A stretch of 46,867 bases of DNA from Burkholderia territorii (GTDB taxonomy: Bacteria; Pseudomonadota; Gammaproteobacteria; Burkholderiales; Burkholderiaceae): the NCBI RefSeq assembly GCF_902833055.1, contig NZ_CADFEJ010000031.1:1-46867 (forward strand), given 5' to 3'. The notes under the pieces were generated by a model, which was given only the letters and a program-made list of their open reading frames with translations, had not been told where the DNA came from and did not search any database. The position numbers were made by a program, and so were the translations under genes. Shown here piece after piece: positions 9,220-17,404 of the stretch (positions are counted from its first letter, which is position 1; every line of letters starts with the position of its first letter).

Positions 9220-9722
9220 AGACCGAACAACTGAACCAGACGCTGGCCCAGTTCTGGGGCGAACGCACGCCGCGCGAGCGGACGCTGCTCGGCTGGGGCG
9301 GCGCCGTGCTGGCCGTCGCGATCGCGTATTCGGTGCTGTGGTCGCCCGCGCAGGAAGGCCGCGCGCGGATCCGCCACGAATTGCCGACGATGCGCCGCGA
9401 GCTTGCGCAGATGACCGCGCAGGCCACCGAGGCGAAGTCGCTGACGGCCGCCGCGCAAGGCGTCGCGCCGACCGGTCTCGCGCTGAAGGACGCGCTCGCC
9501 GCGTCGCTGTCCGATCACGGGCTGCAGGGCGCGCAGGTGCAGGTCGTCGGCAACGGCGTGCAGGTCCAGATGAAGAACGTGGCGTTCCCGGCGTGGACGC
9601 AGTGGCTCGACGACGCGCGCCGGCAGTTCAAGGTGCAGGTCGGCGAAGCGCACGTGACCGCGCTGAAGGAAGACGGCCAGGTCGACCTGACGGCCGTGAT
9701 GCAACCCTCGATGCAGAAATGA
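9216..9722 (+). CDS. gspM: Type II secretion platform protein GspM
   Basis: 168-residue bitopic inner-membrane protein. It has a short cytoplasmic N-terminus containing the family's FWGERTPRERTLL motif, one membrane helix at about residues 25-43, and a small periplasmic domain that pairs with GspL. The ATG at 9216 overlaps the gspL stop, so translation is probably coupled. Family length is 150-180 residues. Confidence 0.93.
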   Translation: MKTEQLNQTLAQFWGERTPRERTLLGWGGAVLAVAIAYSVLWSPAQEGRARIRHELPTMRRELAQMTAQATEAKSLTAAAQGVAPTGLALKDALAASLSDHGLQGAQVQVVGNGVQVQMKNVAFPAWTQWLDDARRQFKVQVGEAHVTALKEDGQVDLTAVMQPSMQK

Positions 9723-9726
9723 CGCA

Positions 9727-10542
9727 GTGGATGAAACGAACGGCGGTCGGCCGATGAGGCCTGGAGTCCGGCGGCTCGTCGCCGCATTGCCGTGGGCGGC
9801 GGCCGGCACGCTCGCGACGGCGCTGACGCTCGTCGCGCTCGCGCCGGCCGCGTGGATCGCACCGCAGTTCGCGCGCGCGACCGGCGGGCACGTGAATCTC
9901 GTCGATCCGGACGGATCGCTGTGGCACGGTTCGGGCACGCTGATGCTCGCGCCGGGCGCGGACCAGAGCGCGGCGACGCTGCTGCCCGGCCGGGTCGAAT
10001 GGACGACGGGCTTCTGGCCGCTCCTGACCGGGCGCGTGCGCATGCGCATGCGGCAGACGGAAGCGATGCCCGAGCCCGTCACGCTCGACGCGACGTGGCG
10101 CGGCGCGGTGCTCTCGGCGGGCTCGATGGCCGTGCCCGCGTCGCTGCTCGCCGGGCTCGGCACGCCGTTCAACACGCTCGACCTGCAGGGCGACGTGCGG
10201 CTCGGCTGGACCGACTGGCGCGTGATCGGCAACAACGCGTTCGGCCAGCTGACGGTGACGATCGATTCGATGAGTTCGCGCGTGTCGCGCGTGAAGCCGC
10301 TCGGCTCGTACCGTGCGGTGCTGCAGGCGAAGGGCTCGGACGCCGATCTCGACCTGTCGACGACGCAGGGCCCGCTGTTCCTCGACGGGCACGGCAGCTT
10401 CGGCCCCGGCCAGGGTTCGTTTCGCGGCACCGCGCATGCGGCGCCCGAGCAGCAGGCGAACCTCGCGGGGCTGCTGAACCTGCTCGGCCATCCGATCGGC
10501 AACAACCAGGTGTCGCTGATCTTCGGCGACGCGACGCGCTGA
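9727..10542 (+). CDS. gspN: Type II secretion protein GspN
   Basis: About 271 residues from the GTG at 9727, four bases after gspM; an ATG at 9754 would give 262 residues and is equally possible. There is one N-terminal membrane helix (roughly residues 19-45), then a periplasmic beta-rich T2SSN domain (LVDPDGSLWHGSGTL, VEWTTGFWPLL). GspN is an accessory component found in only some T2SS clusters. It is the last gene of the gsp operon and converges on the efflux lipoprotein gene with only 27 nt between them. No clear terminator was seen in that gap. Confidence 0.9.
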   Translation: MDETNGGRPMRPGVRRLVAALPWAAAGTLATALTLVALAPAAWIAPQFARATGGHVNLVDPDGSLWHGSGTLMLAPGADQSAATLLPGRVEWTTGFWPLLTGRVRMRMRQTEAMPEPVTLDATWRGAVLSAGSMAVPASLLAGLGTPFNTLDLQGDVRLGWTDWRVIGNNAFGQLTVTIDSMSSRVSRVKPLGSYRAVLQAKGSDADLDLSTTQGPLFLDGHGSFGPGQGSFRGTAHAAPEQQANLAGLLNLLGHPIGNNQVSLIFGDATR

Positions 10543-10569
10543 CGCGCGCCACGCTCCCCTTTTCCCGAC

Positions 10570-12126
10570 TTACTTCTGCGCGAGCGGTGCGGCCGCCGAC
10601 GGTGCGGTCGCAGCCGGCGCAGCCGCACCCGATGCCGGCGCCGGCGCTGCCACGTCGCCCGTTTCGCGCGCCATGTCCGACGCATCCCAGCCGCCGCCGA
10701 GCGCCTTCACGAGGCCGACCGACGACACCATCCGCTGGCCGGCGATCGTCGCGAGCTTCTGCCGCGCGGTGAACGCGGTGGTCTGCGCGGTCAGCACGTT
10801 CAGGTACGCGACCGTGCCGGCCTTGTACTGATTCGTGACGATCGCGAGCGCGTGCTCGGCGCTGTCGACGGCTTGCCGCTGCACGTCGACCTCCTGCGCG
10901 AGGATGCGCTGCGACGCGAGGTTGTCCTCGACGTCCTGGAACGCGCTGAGCACCGCGAGGCGGTACGCGGCGACGTTCTGGTCGTAGGTCGCGCGCGCGG
11001 CGTCGGTCTGCGCGGCACGCAGGCCGGCGTCGAACAGCGTCGCGGCGAGCTGCGGGCCGACCGTCCAGAATCGCGCGGGCAGCGTGAACAGCTGCGACCA
11101 TACCGAGCTCTGGAAGCCGCCGCTGGCCGACAACGTGAGCGTCGGGAAGAACGCGGCGATCGCGACGCCGATCTGCTCGTTCGCCGCAGCCGCGCGACGT
11201 TCGGCCGCCGCGATGTCGGGCCGGCGCTCGAGCAGCGCGGACGGCACGTCGACCGGCGTGATCGGCGGTTCCGCCGCGAGCGGGTTCGGCGGCAGCGAGA
11301 ACGTCGATGCCGGTTCGCCGATCAGCGTCGCGATCGCATGCTCGTACTGCGCGCGCGCGACGCCGTTGTCGATCGACGCGGCCTGCGCGCTCTGCAGCTG
11401 CGTCTGCGCCTGGATCACGTCCGCGCGCGCGGCGACGCCCTGCGCGTACTGGTTCTGCGTGAGCCGCAGCGATTCGCCGTACGACTTCACGGTGTCGTCG
11501 AGCAGCTTCTGCAGCGCATCGGACGTGCGCAGCTGAAAGTAAGTCTGCGCGAGCAGCGCCTGCTGCGAGAGCCGCGCGTTCGCGAGATCGGCCGCGGCGG
11601 CCGCCTCGCCGGCGCGCTGCGCGCTGACGCTGCGGCTCACCTTGCCCCACAGGTCGGGCTCCCAGCTCGCATCGAGACCGACGCTGTAGCTGTTGCCGAT
11701 CGACGAGCTGCTGCCGAAGCTCGACGCGCTCGACGACGTGGACGTGCGCCCCGTGCGCGAGCGCGAGCCCGACGCGGTCAGCCCGACGGTCGGGAAGTAT
11801 GCGGCCCGTGCCTCGGCGACAAGCGCGCGGGCCTGCCGGTACGCGGCGGCCGATTGCGCGATGGTCTGGTTCGATGCATTGAGCTTGCCGATCAGCGCGT
11901 CGAGCTGCGGATCGTTGTAGACGGTCCACCATGGACCGCGGTCGGCCCGGTCGGCGGGCTGCGCGACCTTCCAGCCGGCCGGCGCTTCCTTGAAGGCGGC
12001 GGGGATCGACGTGTCGGGCCGGTGATAGTCGGGCCCGACGGCGCAGCCGGCGAGCAGCACGGCCGTCGCAACGGCGACGGCGGCGCTCAGCGGGCGAAGG
12101 GCGCGCGGGAGGGGGGCATACGGCAT
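10570..12126 (-). CDS. RND/MFS outer-membrane efflux lipoprotein (NodT/OprM family)
   Basis: 518-residue outer-membrane factor that forms the TolC-like exit duct of a tripartite efflux pump. The ATG at 12126 gives a lipoprotein signal peptide with lipobox LLAG|C, followed by the family motif VGPDYHRPD. Two OEP repeats follow, with typical pieces such as NQYAQGVAARADVIQAQTQL and LERRPDIAAAERR. A stretch of open frame upstream is not needed. The C-terminus ends in an Ala/Pro-rich tail. It lies beside a MarR regulator and a DHA2 pump on the other strand, which suggests they work together. Substrate unknown. Confidence 0.92.
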   Translation of the reverse strand: MPYAPLPRALRPLSAAVAVATAVLLAGCAVGPDYHRPDTSIPAAFKEAPAGWKVAQPADRADRGPWWTVYNDPQLDALIGKLNASNQTIAQSAAAYRQARALVAEARAAYFPTVGLTASGSRSRTGRTSTSSSASSFGSSSSIGNSYSVGLDASWEPDLWGKVSRSVSAQRAGEAAAAADLANARLSQQALLAQTYFQLRTSDALQKLLDDTVKSYGESLRLTQNQYAQGVAARADVIQAQTQLQSAQAASIDNGVARAQYEHAIATLIGEPASTFSLPPNPLAAEPPITPVDVPSALLERRPDIAAAERRAAAANEQIGVAIAAFFPTLTLSASGGFQSSVWSQLFTLPARFWTVGPQLAATLFDAGLRAAQTDAARATYDQNVAAYRLAVLSAFQDVEDNLASQRILAQEVDVQRQAVDSAEHALAIVTNQYKAGTVAYLNVLTAQTTAFTARQKLATIAGQRMVSSVGLVKALGGGWDASDMARETGDVAAPAPASGAAAPAATAPSAAAPLAQK

Positions 12127-12409
12127 CGTGGTATTCCTGTCTGGGCGCGAGGGCCGGCGGGCGGCGTCGCGCGATGCGGTCGTCGTGCCGCTGGCGGACA
12201 AATGGTAACTGACGGTGGGAAAGCTGCGCAGCCCTAAGGGTACGGTGCGCCGCGGCCCGAATGTGTTACCGGCGCGGCCGGCCGGTTTACCGGTCATTAC
12301 GGATCGCTTGCGCGCGAGACGAGCAACGAACGCCGCGCGAACGGCGCCGGTCCATGCGGAAGCAGCCGGCGTTCAGGCGTTCAGGCGGGATGACGGGGGC
12401 AGCGCGGTG

Positions 12410-12694
12410 TCAGTGGCAGTGCACGGGTACCGGGCCGGGCTCGGCGGCCGGCCGCCATGTCGACGGCTCCGTTGCCGCCGGCTGGCTCGCGCGGCGCGCG
12501 GAGTGCTTCGCGTTGCGCTGCCGGCGATGATCGAACCATGCGAACCCGAGCGCCGCGAGCGATCCGCCCGGTACCACCAGCATCGTCACGTACAGCGCGA
12601 TCTTCCAGCCGCGGTGCGGCCCGGAGAACACATGATGAGCGGTATCGGTCAGGTTGCGGCGCAGCGCGCCGGCGGCATTTTTCAGGAACAGCAT
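12410..12694 (-). CDS. Small single-helix membrane protein, unknown function
   Basis: 94-residue protein with an amphipathic N-terminus (LFLKNAAGALRRNL), one membrane helix (about residues 29-50, WKIALYVTMLVVPGGSLAAL) and a basic, Pro-rich tail. The ATG at 12694 has a GAGG ribosome site nine bases upstream. An ATG three codons earlier lies right on that site and is less likely. It sits between the efflux lipoprotein and marR, and a role with the pump is only a guess. About 283 nt between it and the lipoprotein gene hold nothing I recognise. Confidence 0.6.
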   Translation of the reverse strand: MLFLKNAAGALRRNLTDTAHHVFSGPHRGWKIALYVTMLVVPGGSLAALGFAWFDHRRQRNAKHSARRASQPAATEPSTWRPAAEPGPVPVHCH

Positions 12695-12793
12695 CGCGAA
12701 CATCCTCGGGTGCCCGTCAGTGCGGGCCAAGCGGTCAGAACATCGTCTCCGGCAGTGCAACATGCACGTCGTAACTGGTTGCCTGAAATAATA

Positions 12794-12822
12794 TTGACTA
12801 AGCAATCATTTTTCAAGATACT
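12794..12822 (+). promoter_or_regulatory. Sigma-70 promoter of marR with an embedded regulator-like site
   Basis: TTGACT (12794-12799), a 17-nt spacer and GATACT (12817-12822) form a near-consensus sigma-70 promoter about 48 nt upstream of marR. The spacer holds TAAGCAATC (12799-12807), which resembles the palindrome TAAGC-N4-GCTTA downstream of marR. This would fit MarR autorepression. Confidence 0.6.
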
Positions 12823-12869
12823 GGGCGCGTTCTGACCTGAAACGCACTGTTGCTGCGCGCGCAATTCGC

Positions 12870-13358
12870 ATGAACGGCGGCCTCTACGATCCCGACACCA
12901 TCGCGCTGGAGACGAGCCTCGGTTACTACCTGACCAAGGCCCGGCAGGCGCTCGTCGAGCGAATGGACCGCGCACTCGAGCCGTACGATCTCACCGCGCA
13001 GCAGATCGGCGTGATCCTGCTGCTGTCGCGCGGCTATGCGCGCACGCCGTTCGAACTGTCGCGCAAGATGTCTTACGACAGCGGTTCGATGACCCGGATG
13101 CTCGACCGTCTGGAGCGCAAGGGCCTGGTCGCACGCTCGCGCAGCGAACAGGACCGCCGCGTGATCGAGCTGACGCTGACCGAACGCGGTGCCGAAGCGG
13201 CCCGCGCGCTGCCGTCGCTGATCGCGACCGCGCTGAATGCGCAGCTTGCCGGCTTCTCGGCCGATGAACTGGCGCTGCTCACCGGCCTGCTGCAGCGGTT
13301 CATCGCGAACGGGCCCGGCGACACCGGCTGCCCGAAGCCCGACGAACCAGACTGCTGA
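12870..13358 (+). CDS. MarR-family transcriptional regulator
   Basis: 162-residue winged-helix repressor. The MarR core is plain: LTAQQIGVILLLSRG, then the recognition-helix region FELSRKMSYDSGSMTRMLDRLERKGLV, and the wing SRSEQDRRVIELTLTERG with the conserved D-R-R. It has its own promoter and is followed after 175 nt by an EmrB-type pump on the same strand. MarR proteins beside such pumps usually repress them until a phenolic or drug ligand binds; that role is inferred from context. Confidence 0.93.
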   Translation: MNGGLYDPDTIALETSLGYYLTKARQALVERMDRALEPYDLTAQQIGVILLLSRGYARTPFELSRKMSYDSGSMTRMLDRLERKGLVARSRSEQDRRVIELTLTERGAEAARALPSLIATALNAQLAGFSADELALLTGLLQRFIANGPGDTGCPKPDEPDC

Positions 13359-13381
13359 GCGCGGAGGCCCGATGTCTAGGT

Positions 13382-13395
13382 TAAGCATTCGCTTA
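13382..13395. promoter_or_regulatory. Candidate MarR operator upstream of the MFS pump gene
   Basis: Perfect inverted repeat TAAGC-ATTC-GCTTA in the marR-pump intergenic region, within an AT-rich island. A degenerate copy (TAAGCAATC) lies inside the marR promoter. Paired sites suggest that the neighbouring MarR binds both. Confidence 0.5.
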
Positions 13396-13532
13396 TTTCT
13401 CTGTCTGGGCAGAAGATGACAAGGCACGTGCTCCGTCTCTTCCCTCACTCGTTCCAACCAGCCGGGCCGCGCGGTATCGTGCGCCCGTGCGCCGCGCCGG
13501 CGCGTCGCACGCGCCGCGTCTAGGAGATTCCG

Positions 13533-15095
13533 ATGTCCTCTACCACGGCATCCGCCGCGTCCCCTGCCGCCGAACCCGCGCCGCTGACCGGCGGCGCGCT
13601 CGCGCTCCTCACCGTCGGGCTCGCGCTCGGCACCTTCATGGAAGTGCTCGACACGTCGATCGCGAACGTCGCGGTGCCCACCATCTCGGGCAGCCTCGGC
13701 GTCGCGACGAGCGAAGGCACGTGGGTGATCTCGTCGTATTCGGTTGCATCCGCGATCGCGGTGCCGTTGACCGGCTGGCTCGCGCGGCGGGTCGGCGAAG
13801 TGCGGCTGTTCACGCTGTCGGTGCTCGCGTTCACGATCGCGTCGGCGCTGTGCGGCCTCGCGGAGAACTTCGGGACGCTGATCGCGTTCCGGCTGCTGCA
13901 GGGCCTCGTGTCGGGGCCGATGGTGCCGCTGTCGCAGACGATCCTGATGCGCAGCTATCCGCCCGCGAAGCGCGGGCTCGCGCTCGGGCTATGGGCGATG
14001 ACGGTGATCGTCGCGCCGATCTTCGGCCCGTTGCTGGGCGGCTGGATCAGCGACAACTACACGTGGCCGTGGATCTTCTACATCAACCTGCCGATCGGGA
14101 TTTTTTCCGCGGCCTGCGCGTACTTCCTGCTGCGCGGCCGCGAGACGAAGACGACGAAGCAGCGGATCGACGCGGTCGGTCTCGCGCTGCTCGTGATCGG
14201 CGTGTCGTGCCTGCAGATGATGCTCGACCTCGGCAAGGACCGCGACTGGTTCAACTCGACCTTCATCGTCGCGCTCGCGCTGATCGCGGTGGTGTCGCTG
14301 GCGTTCATGCTCGTGTGGGAGGCGACCGAGAAGGAACCGGTGGTCGATCTGTCGCTGTTCAAGGACCGCAACTTCGCGCTCGGCGCGATGATCATCTCGT
14401 TCGGCTTCATGGCGTTTTTCGGCTCGGTCGTGATCTTCCCGCTGTGGCTGCAGACGGTGATGGGCTACACGGCCGGCAAGGCCGGCCTCGCGACCGCACC
14501 CGTCGGGCTGCTCGCGCTGGTGCTGTCGCCGCTGATCGGCCGCAACATGCACCGGCTCGACCTGCGGATGGTCGCGAGCTTCGCGTTCATCGTGTTCGCG
14601 GGCGTGTCGATCTGGAACTCGACGTTTACGCTCGACGTGCCGTTCAACCACGTGATCTTGCCGCGGCTCGTGCAGGGCATCGGCGTCGCGTGCTTCTTCG
14701 TGCCGATGACGACGATCACGCTGTCGAGCATCTCCGACGAGCGGCTCGCGAGCGCGTCGGGGCTGTCGAACTTCCTGCGCACGCTGTCGGGGGCGATCGG
14801 CACGGCGGTCAGCTCGACGTTCTGGGAGAACGACGCGATCTACCACCACGCGCGGCTATCGGAATCGGTGAGCGTCTACGCGCAGAACACGACCGACTAC
14901 CAGGGCGCGCTCGCGCAGCTCGGGATCCTCGGGCAGACGGCCAACGCGCAGCTCAACCAGCTCGTCACGCAGCAAGGCTTCATGATGGCGACCAACGACT
15001 TCTTCCACCTGTCGGCGGGCGTGTTCATCGCGCTCGCCGCGCTCGTGTGGATCACAAAGCCGAGGAAGGGCGCGGGGCCGGCGATGGGGCATTGA
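13533..15095 (+). CDS. DHA2-family MFS multidrug pump (EmrB/QacA type)
   Basis: 520-residue, 14-helix drug:proton antiporter of the inner membrane. Signatures include the N-terminal LDTSIANVAVPTISG block, the motif-A region GWLARRVGEVRLF, and the EmrB landmark GGWISDNYTWPWIFYINLPIG. The ATG at 13533 follows a TAGGAG ribosome site. EmrB pumps normally need an EmrA membrane-fusion protein plus an outer-membrane factor. The factor is present nearby on the other strand, but no emrA lies between marR and this gene or elsewhere in the locus. The gene ends before a toxin-antitoxin pair. Confidence 0.93.
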   Translation: MSSTTASAASPAAEPAPLTGGALALLTVGLALGTFMEVLDTSIANVAVPTISGSLGVATSEGTWVISSYSVASAIAVPLTGWLARRVGEVRLFTLSVLAFTIASALCGLAENFGTLIAFRLLQGLVSGPMVPLSQTILMRSYPPAKRGLALGLWAMTVIVAPIFGPLLGGWISDNYTWPWIFYINLPIGIFSAACAYFLLRGRETKTTKQRIDAVGLALLVIGVSCLQMMLDLGKDRDWFNSTFIVALALIAVVSLAFMLVWEATEKEPVVDLSLFKDRNFALGAMIISFGFMAFFGSVVIFPLWLQTVMGYTAGKAGLATAPVGLLALVLSPLIGRNMHRLDLRMVASFAFIVFAGVSIWNSTFTLDVPFNHVILPRLVQGIGVACFFVPMTTITLSSISDERLASASGLSNFLRTLSGAIGTAVSSTFWENDAIYHHARLSESVSVYAQNTTDYQGALAQLGILGQTANAQLNQLVTQQGFMMATNDFFHLSAGVFIALAALVWITKPRKGAGPAMGH

Positions 15096-15124
15096 CCAAC
15101 GCGTGTCGCATGCATTCGGGACGA

Positions 15125-15182
15125 TTGCGCCACGCGCATCGCTCAATTAAACTAAGTCAATTCTGCGACTGAACTTAGTTTA
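15125..15182 (+). promoter_or_regulatory. Promoter and palindromic operator of the toxin-antitoxin pair
   Basis: TTGCGC (15125-15130), a 17-nt spacer and TAAACT (15148-15153) form a plausible sigma-70 promoter. The -10 overlaps the left arm of a perfect 10-bp inverted repeat, TAAACTAAGT (15148-15157) and ACTTAGTTTA (15173-15182), 13 nt ahead of the antitoxin ATG. This is the expected geometry for autorepression by a Phd-type antitoxin. Confidence 0.7.
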
Positions 15183-15195
15183 TTGGGAGGGTGCG

Positions 15196-15444
15196 ATGCA
15201 GACCTACAACATGCATGACGCGAAGACGAATTTGTCGCGCCTGATCGACGAAGCCGTTCATGCCGGAGAACCGTTCGTGATCGCGAAAGCCGGCAAGCCG
15301 CTCGTCAAGGTCGTGCCGATCGATGCCCGGGAACCGGCTCCGCCGAGCCGGATCGGCTTCATGAAGGGACAGATTCGCGTTCCGGACGATTTCGATTCGA
15401 TGGGCGGGGACGCGATCCGGAAACTGTTCGAGGGCGACGCGTGA
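15196..15444 (+). CDS. Phd/YefM-type antitoxin
   Basis: 82-residue antitoxin. The N-terminal 50 residues are the Phd/YefM DNA-binding fold (YNMHDAKTNLSRLIDEA, then GEPFVIAKAGKPLVKVVP). The C-terminal part (GFMKGQIRVPDDFD) is the toxin-binding tail typical of Phd-VapC pairs. The ATG has a GGGAGG ribosome site nearby. The last four bases overlap the toxin start. It should neutralise the PIN toxin and repress its own promoter at the palindrome just upstream. Confidence 0.92.
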   Translation: MQTYNMHDAKTNLSRLIDEAVHAGEPFVIAKAGKPLVKVVPIDAREPAPPSRIGFMKGQIRVPDDFDSMGGDAIRKLFEGDA

Positions 15445-15827
15445 AACTGCTGCTCGACACGCACCTGATTCTCTGGGCCGCCGCCGACGCGGCGGAACTG
15501 CCGAGTCGCGCCCGGACGCTCATCGAGGATTCCTCCCATACCTTGCTCTTCAGCGTGGCGAGTCTCTGGGAGATCGTCATCAAGCGCGGCCTGGATCGAG
15601 ACGATTTTCAGGTCGACCCGCACGTCCTTCGCCGCAATCTGCTCGACGCGGGCTATGTGGAGCTGCCGATCACGAGCGCGCATGTCCTCGCGGTCGAGCA
15701 ACTGCCGGCGGTGCATCGCGATCCCTTCGATCGCCTGCTGATCGCCCAGGCGATCTCCGAAGGCGTGACCCTGCTCACGCACGATCATACCGTTGCCCGA
15801 TATCCGGGCCCGGTTCAGCACGTCTGA
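15441..15827 (+). CDS. PIN-domain toxin (VapC-like ribonuclease)
   Basis: 128-residue PIN-domain endoribonuclease. The acidic metal-binding residues are visible as D6 (LLLDTHLILW), E44 (SLWEIVIK), D94/D97 (HRDPFDRLLIAQA) and D115 (LLTHDHTVARY). It starts with GTG at 15441 inside the antitoxin stop, so the pair is translationally coupled. The type II VapC-like family cleaves RNA, commonly tRNA; the target here is unknown. It converges on the LysR gene with 21 nt between stops. Confidence 0.92.
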   Translation: MKLLLDTHLILWAAADAAELPSRARTLIEDSSHTLLFSVASLWEIVIKRGLDRDDFQVDPHVLRRNLLDAGYVELPITSAHVLAVEQLPAVHRDPFDRLLIAQAISEGVTLLTHDHTVARYPGPVQHV

Positions 15828-15848
15828 GCGCACGCCGCGCCGCGCGCG

Positions 15849-16775
15849 TCACTCCCGCGCGCGCAATCCGCCGAAGGCCAGATCGTCACCCGACGCGATC
15901 GGCAGCGTCGCCCGCGCGACGTCGAGCCACGCCCGCGCCGCATGCGACAGGTATCCCTTCTTCAGCCAGCCCAGCGCGATCGCCCACGTGATTTCCGGCT
16001 CGACGATCGGCCGGCACGTGAACTGCCGCGCGTCGAGCCGCCGGCAGTAAGGCTCCGGCAACAACGCGATGCCGACACCCGCGTGCACGAGCGCCGCCAT
16101 GAAATCCCAGTGTCCGCTGCGGCTCACGATCGACGGCGTGAAGCCTGCCTGCCGGCACGCGTCGAGCACCGCATCGTGCAGCGCGAGGCTCTCCGCATAG
16201 AACACGAACGACTCGCGCGCGAGATCGGCGAGCGGCACCGCCTGATGATCCTCCCAGCGCGACTCGCGCGGTGCGACGAGCCACAGCGGCGCGCGCACCA
16301 TCGGCAACCGCTCGAACGTGGCGGGATCGACCGGCTCCAGCAGCCCGCCGAGCTCGAGCTCGCCCGACATCAGCGCGGCCTCGATCATCCGTGCGCCCTG
16401 CTCGAACAGCTTCAGCTCGATGTTCGGATAACGCTGCTTGTACGCGGCGATGATCGGCGTGAACAGCGACCCGCCAAGCGGCGGAATGCCGATCGTCAGC
16501 TCGCCGCGCCCGAGCGTGCCGAGATCCTTCAGCTCCGACTGCAGCTGCGCCTGCGCGGCGAGCACGTCCTGGCCGCGCTGGAACACGATCCGCCCGGCAT
16601 CCGTCAGCACCATCTGCCGGCCGTCGCGCAACAGCAGCGGCGAGCCGATCTCGTCCTCGAGTGCCTTCACCATCTTGCTGATGGTCGGCTGCGTGACGAA
16701 CAGCCGGTCGGCGGCCGCCGTGAAACTCTGCTGACGGACCACCTCGACGAAGTACCGCAACGCGCGCAATTCCAT
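15849..16775 (-). CDS. LysR-family regulator, CidR-like
   Basis: 308-residue LysR regulator. The N-terminal HTH is LRYFVEVVRQQSFTAAADRL...QPTISKMVKALE, followed by a PBP2-type ligand domain (GELTIGIPPLGGSLFTPII). It is divergent from cidA/cidB. LysR proteins in that position (CidR) activate cid genes during overflow metabolism; applying that role here is inference from context and sequence feel. A T-N11-A palindrome lies in the shared intergenic region. Confidence 0.88.
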   Translation of the reverse strand: MELRALRYFVEVVRQQSFTAAADRLFVTQPTISKMVKALEDEIGSPLLLRDGRQMVLTDAGRIVFQRGQDVLAAQAQLQSELKDLGTLGRGELTIGIPPLGGSLFTPIIAAYKQRYPNIELKLFEQGARMIEAALMSGELELGGLLEPVDPATFERLPMVRAPLWLVAPRESRWEDHQAVPLADLARESFVFYAESLALHDAVLDACRQAGFTPSIVSRSGHWDFMAALVHAGVGIALLPEPYCRRLDARQFTCRPIVEPEITWAIALGWLKKGYLSHAARAWLDVARATLPIASGDDLAFGGLRARE

Positions 16776-16812
16776 CGATCACTCCCCAGGTTGGTGCAGC
16801 GAACACATCTGA

Positions 16813-16827
16813 ATTCCGAATTGGAAT
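16813..16827. promoter_or_regulatory. Candidate LysR binding site in the cid intergenic region
   Basis: ATTCC-GAATT-GGAAT, a perfect inverted repeat that fits the LysR T-N11-A rule. It lies about 47 nt upstream of a TATACT -10-like hexamer (16874-16879) reading towards cidA and 38 nt from the LysR start codon. It is well placed for both activation and autoregulation. Confidence 0.55.
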
Positions 16828-16914
16828 GACAAGGATAGAGACAAGTCATTTTATTTATGGTTAGGGGAAACCCTATACTCACACCATCGATTCAATCTCT
16901 GTATGGAGCCCGCC

Positions 16915-17391
16915 ATGACCAAGCCGACCGCCACTGCCGCCGCCCGCCCCGCCGCTTCGGGCAACGTTGCGCGTACCGGCCGGATCGTGCTCCAGGCCAC
17001 CGCGCTCGGTGTGTTGTGGATGGCCGTCGACTGGGCGGTGCGCGCGGTCGGGCTGCCGGTGCCGTCCGGCGTGATCGGCCTCGCGGTGCTGCTCGCGCTG
17101 CTGTTCTCGGGCCGCGTCGCGCCCGCGTGGGTCAAGGACGGCGCGAACTGGCTGCTGTCCGACATGCTGCTGTTCTTCGTGCCGGCCGCCGTCGCGGCCG
17201 TTCAATACGGCGGGCTGTTCCGCGAGGACGGCTGGCGCATCGCGCTCGTCATGCTCGCCGGCACCGCATTCGTGATGGTCGCGGTGGCGGTGGCCGTCGA
17301 CCTCGCCGCGAAGCTCGAACGCCGGCTCGCCGCGCAGCGCGTGTTCGCCGAGCGCCGCCGCGCGCGCCTCACCGCGGTGTCCGCCCACTGA
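16915..17391 (+). CDS. CidA/LrgA-family holin-like membrane protein
   Basis: 158-residue membrane protein with a long cytoplasmic N-terminus and about four hydrophobic segments. It has the family features LPVPSGVIGLAVLLALLFSG and WLLSDMLLFFVPAAVAAVQYG. The ATG at 16915 is preferred over 16903 because GGAG sits seven bases before it. CidA/LrgA proteins are holin-like and, with CidB/LrgB, affect murein hydrolase release, lysis and, in newer work, export of pyruvate or other metabolites. cidB follows after 13 nt. Confidence 0.9.
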   Translation: MTKPTATAAARPAASGNVARTGRIVLQATALGVLWMAVDWAVRAVGLPVPSGVIGLAVLLALLFSGRVAPAWVKDGANWLLSDMLLFFVPAAVAAVQYGGLFREDGWRIALVMLAGTAFVMVAVAVAVDLAAKLERRLAAQRVFAERRRARLTAVSAH

Positions 17392-17404
17392 GCCGGAGCC
17401 CGGA

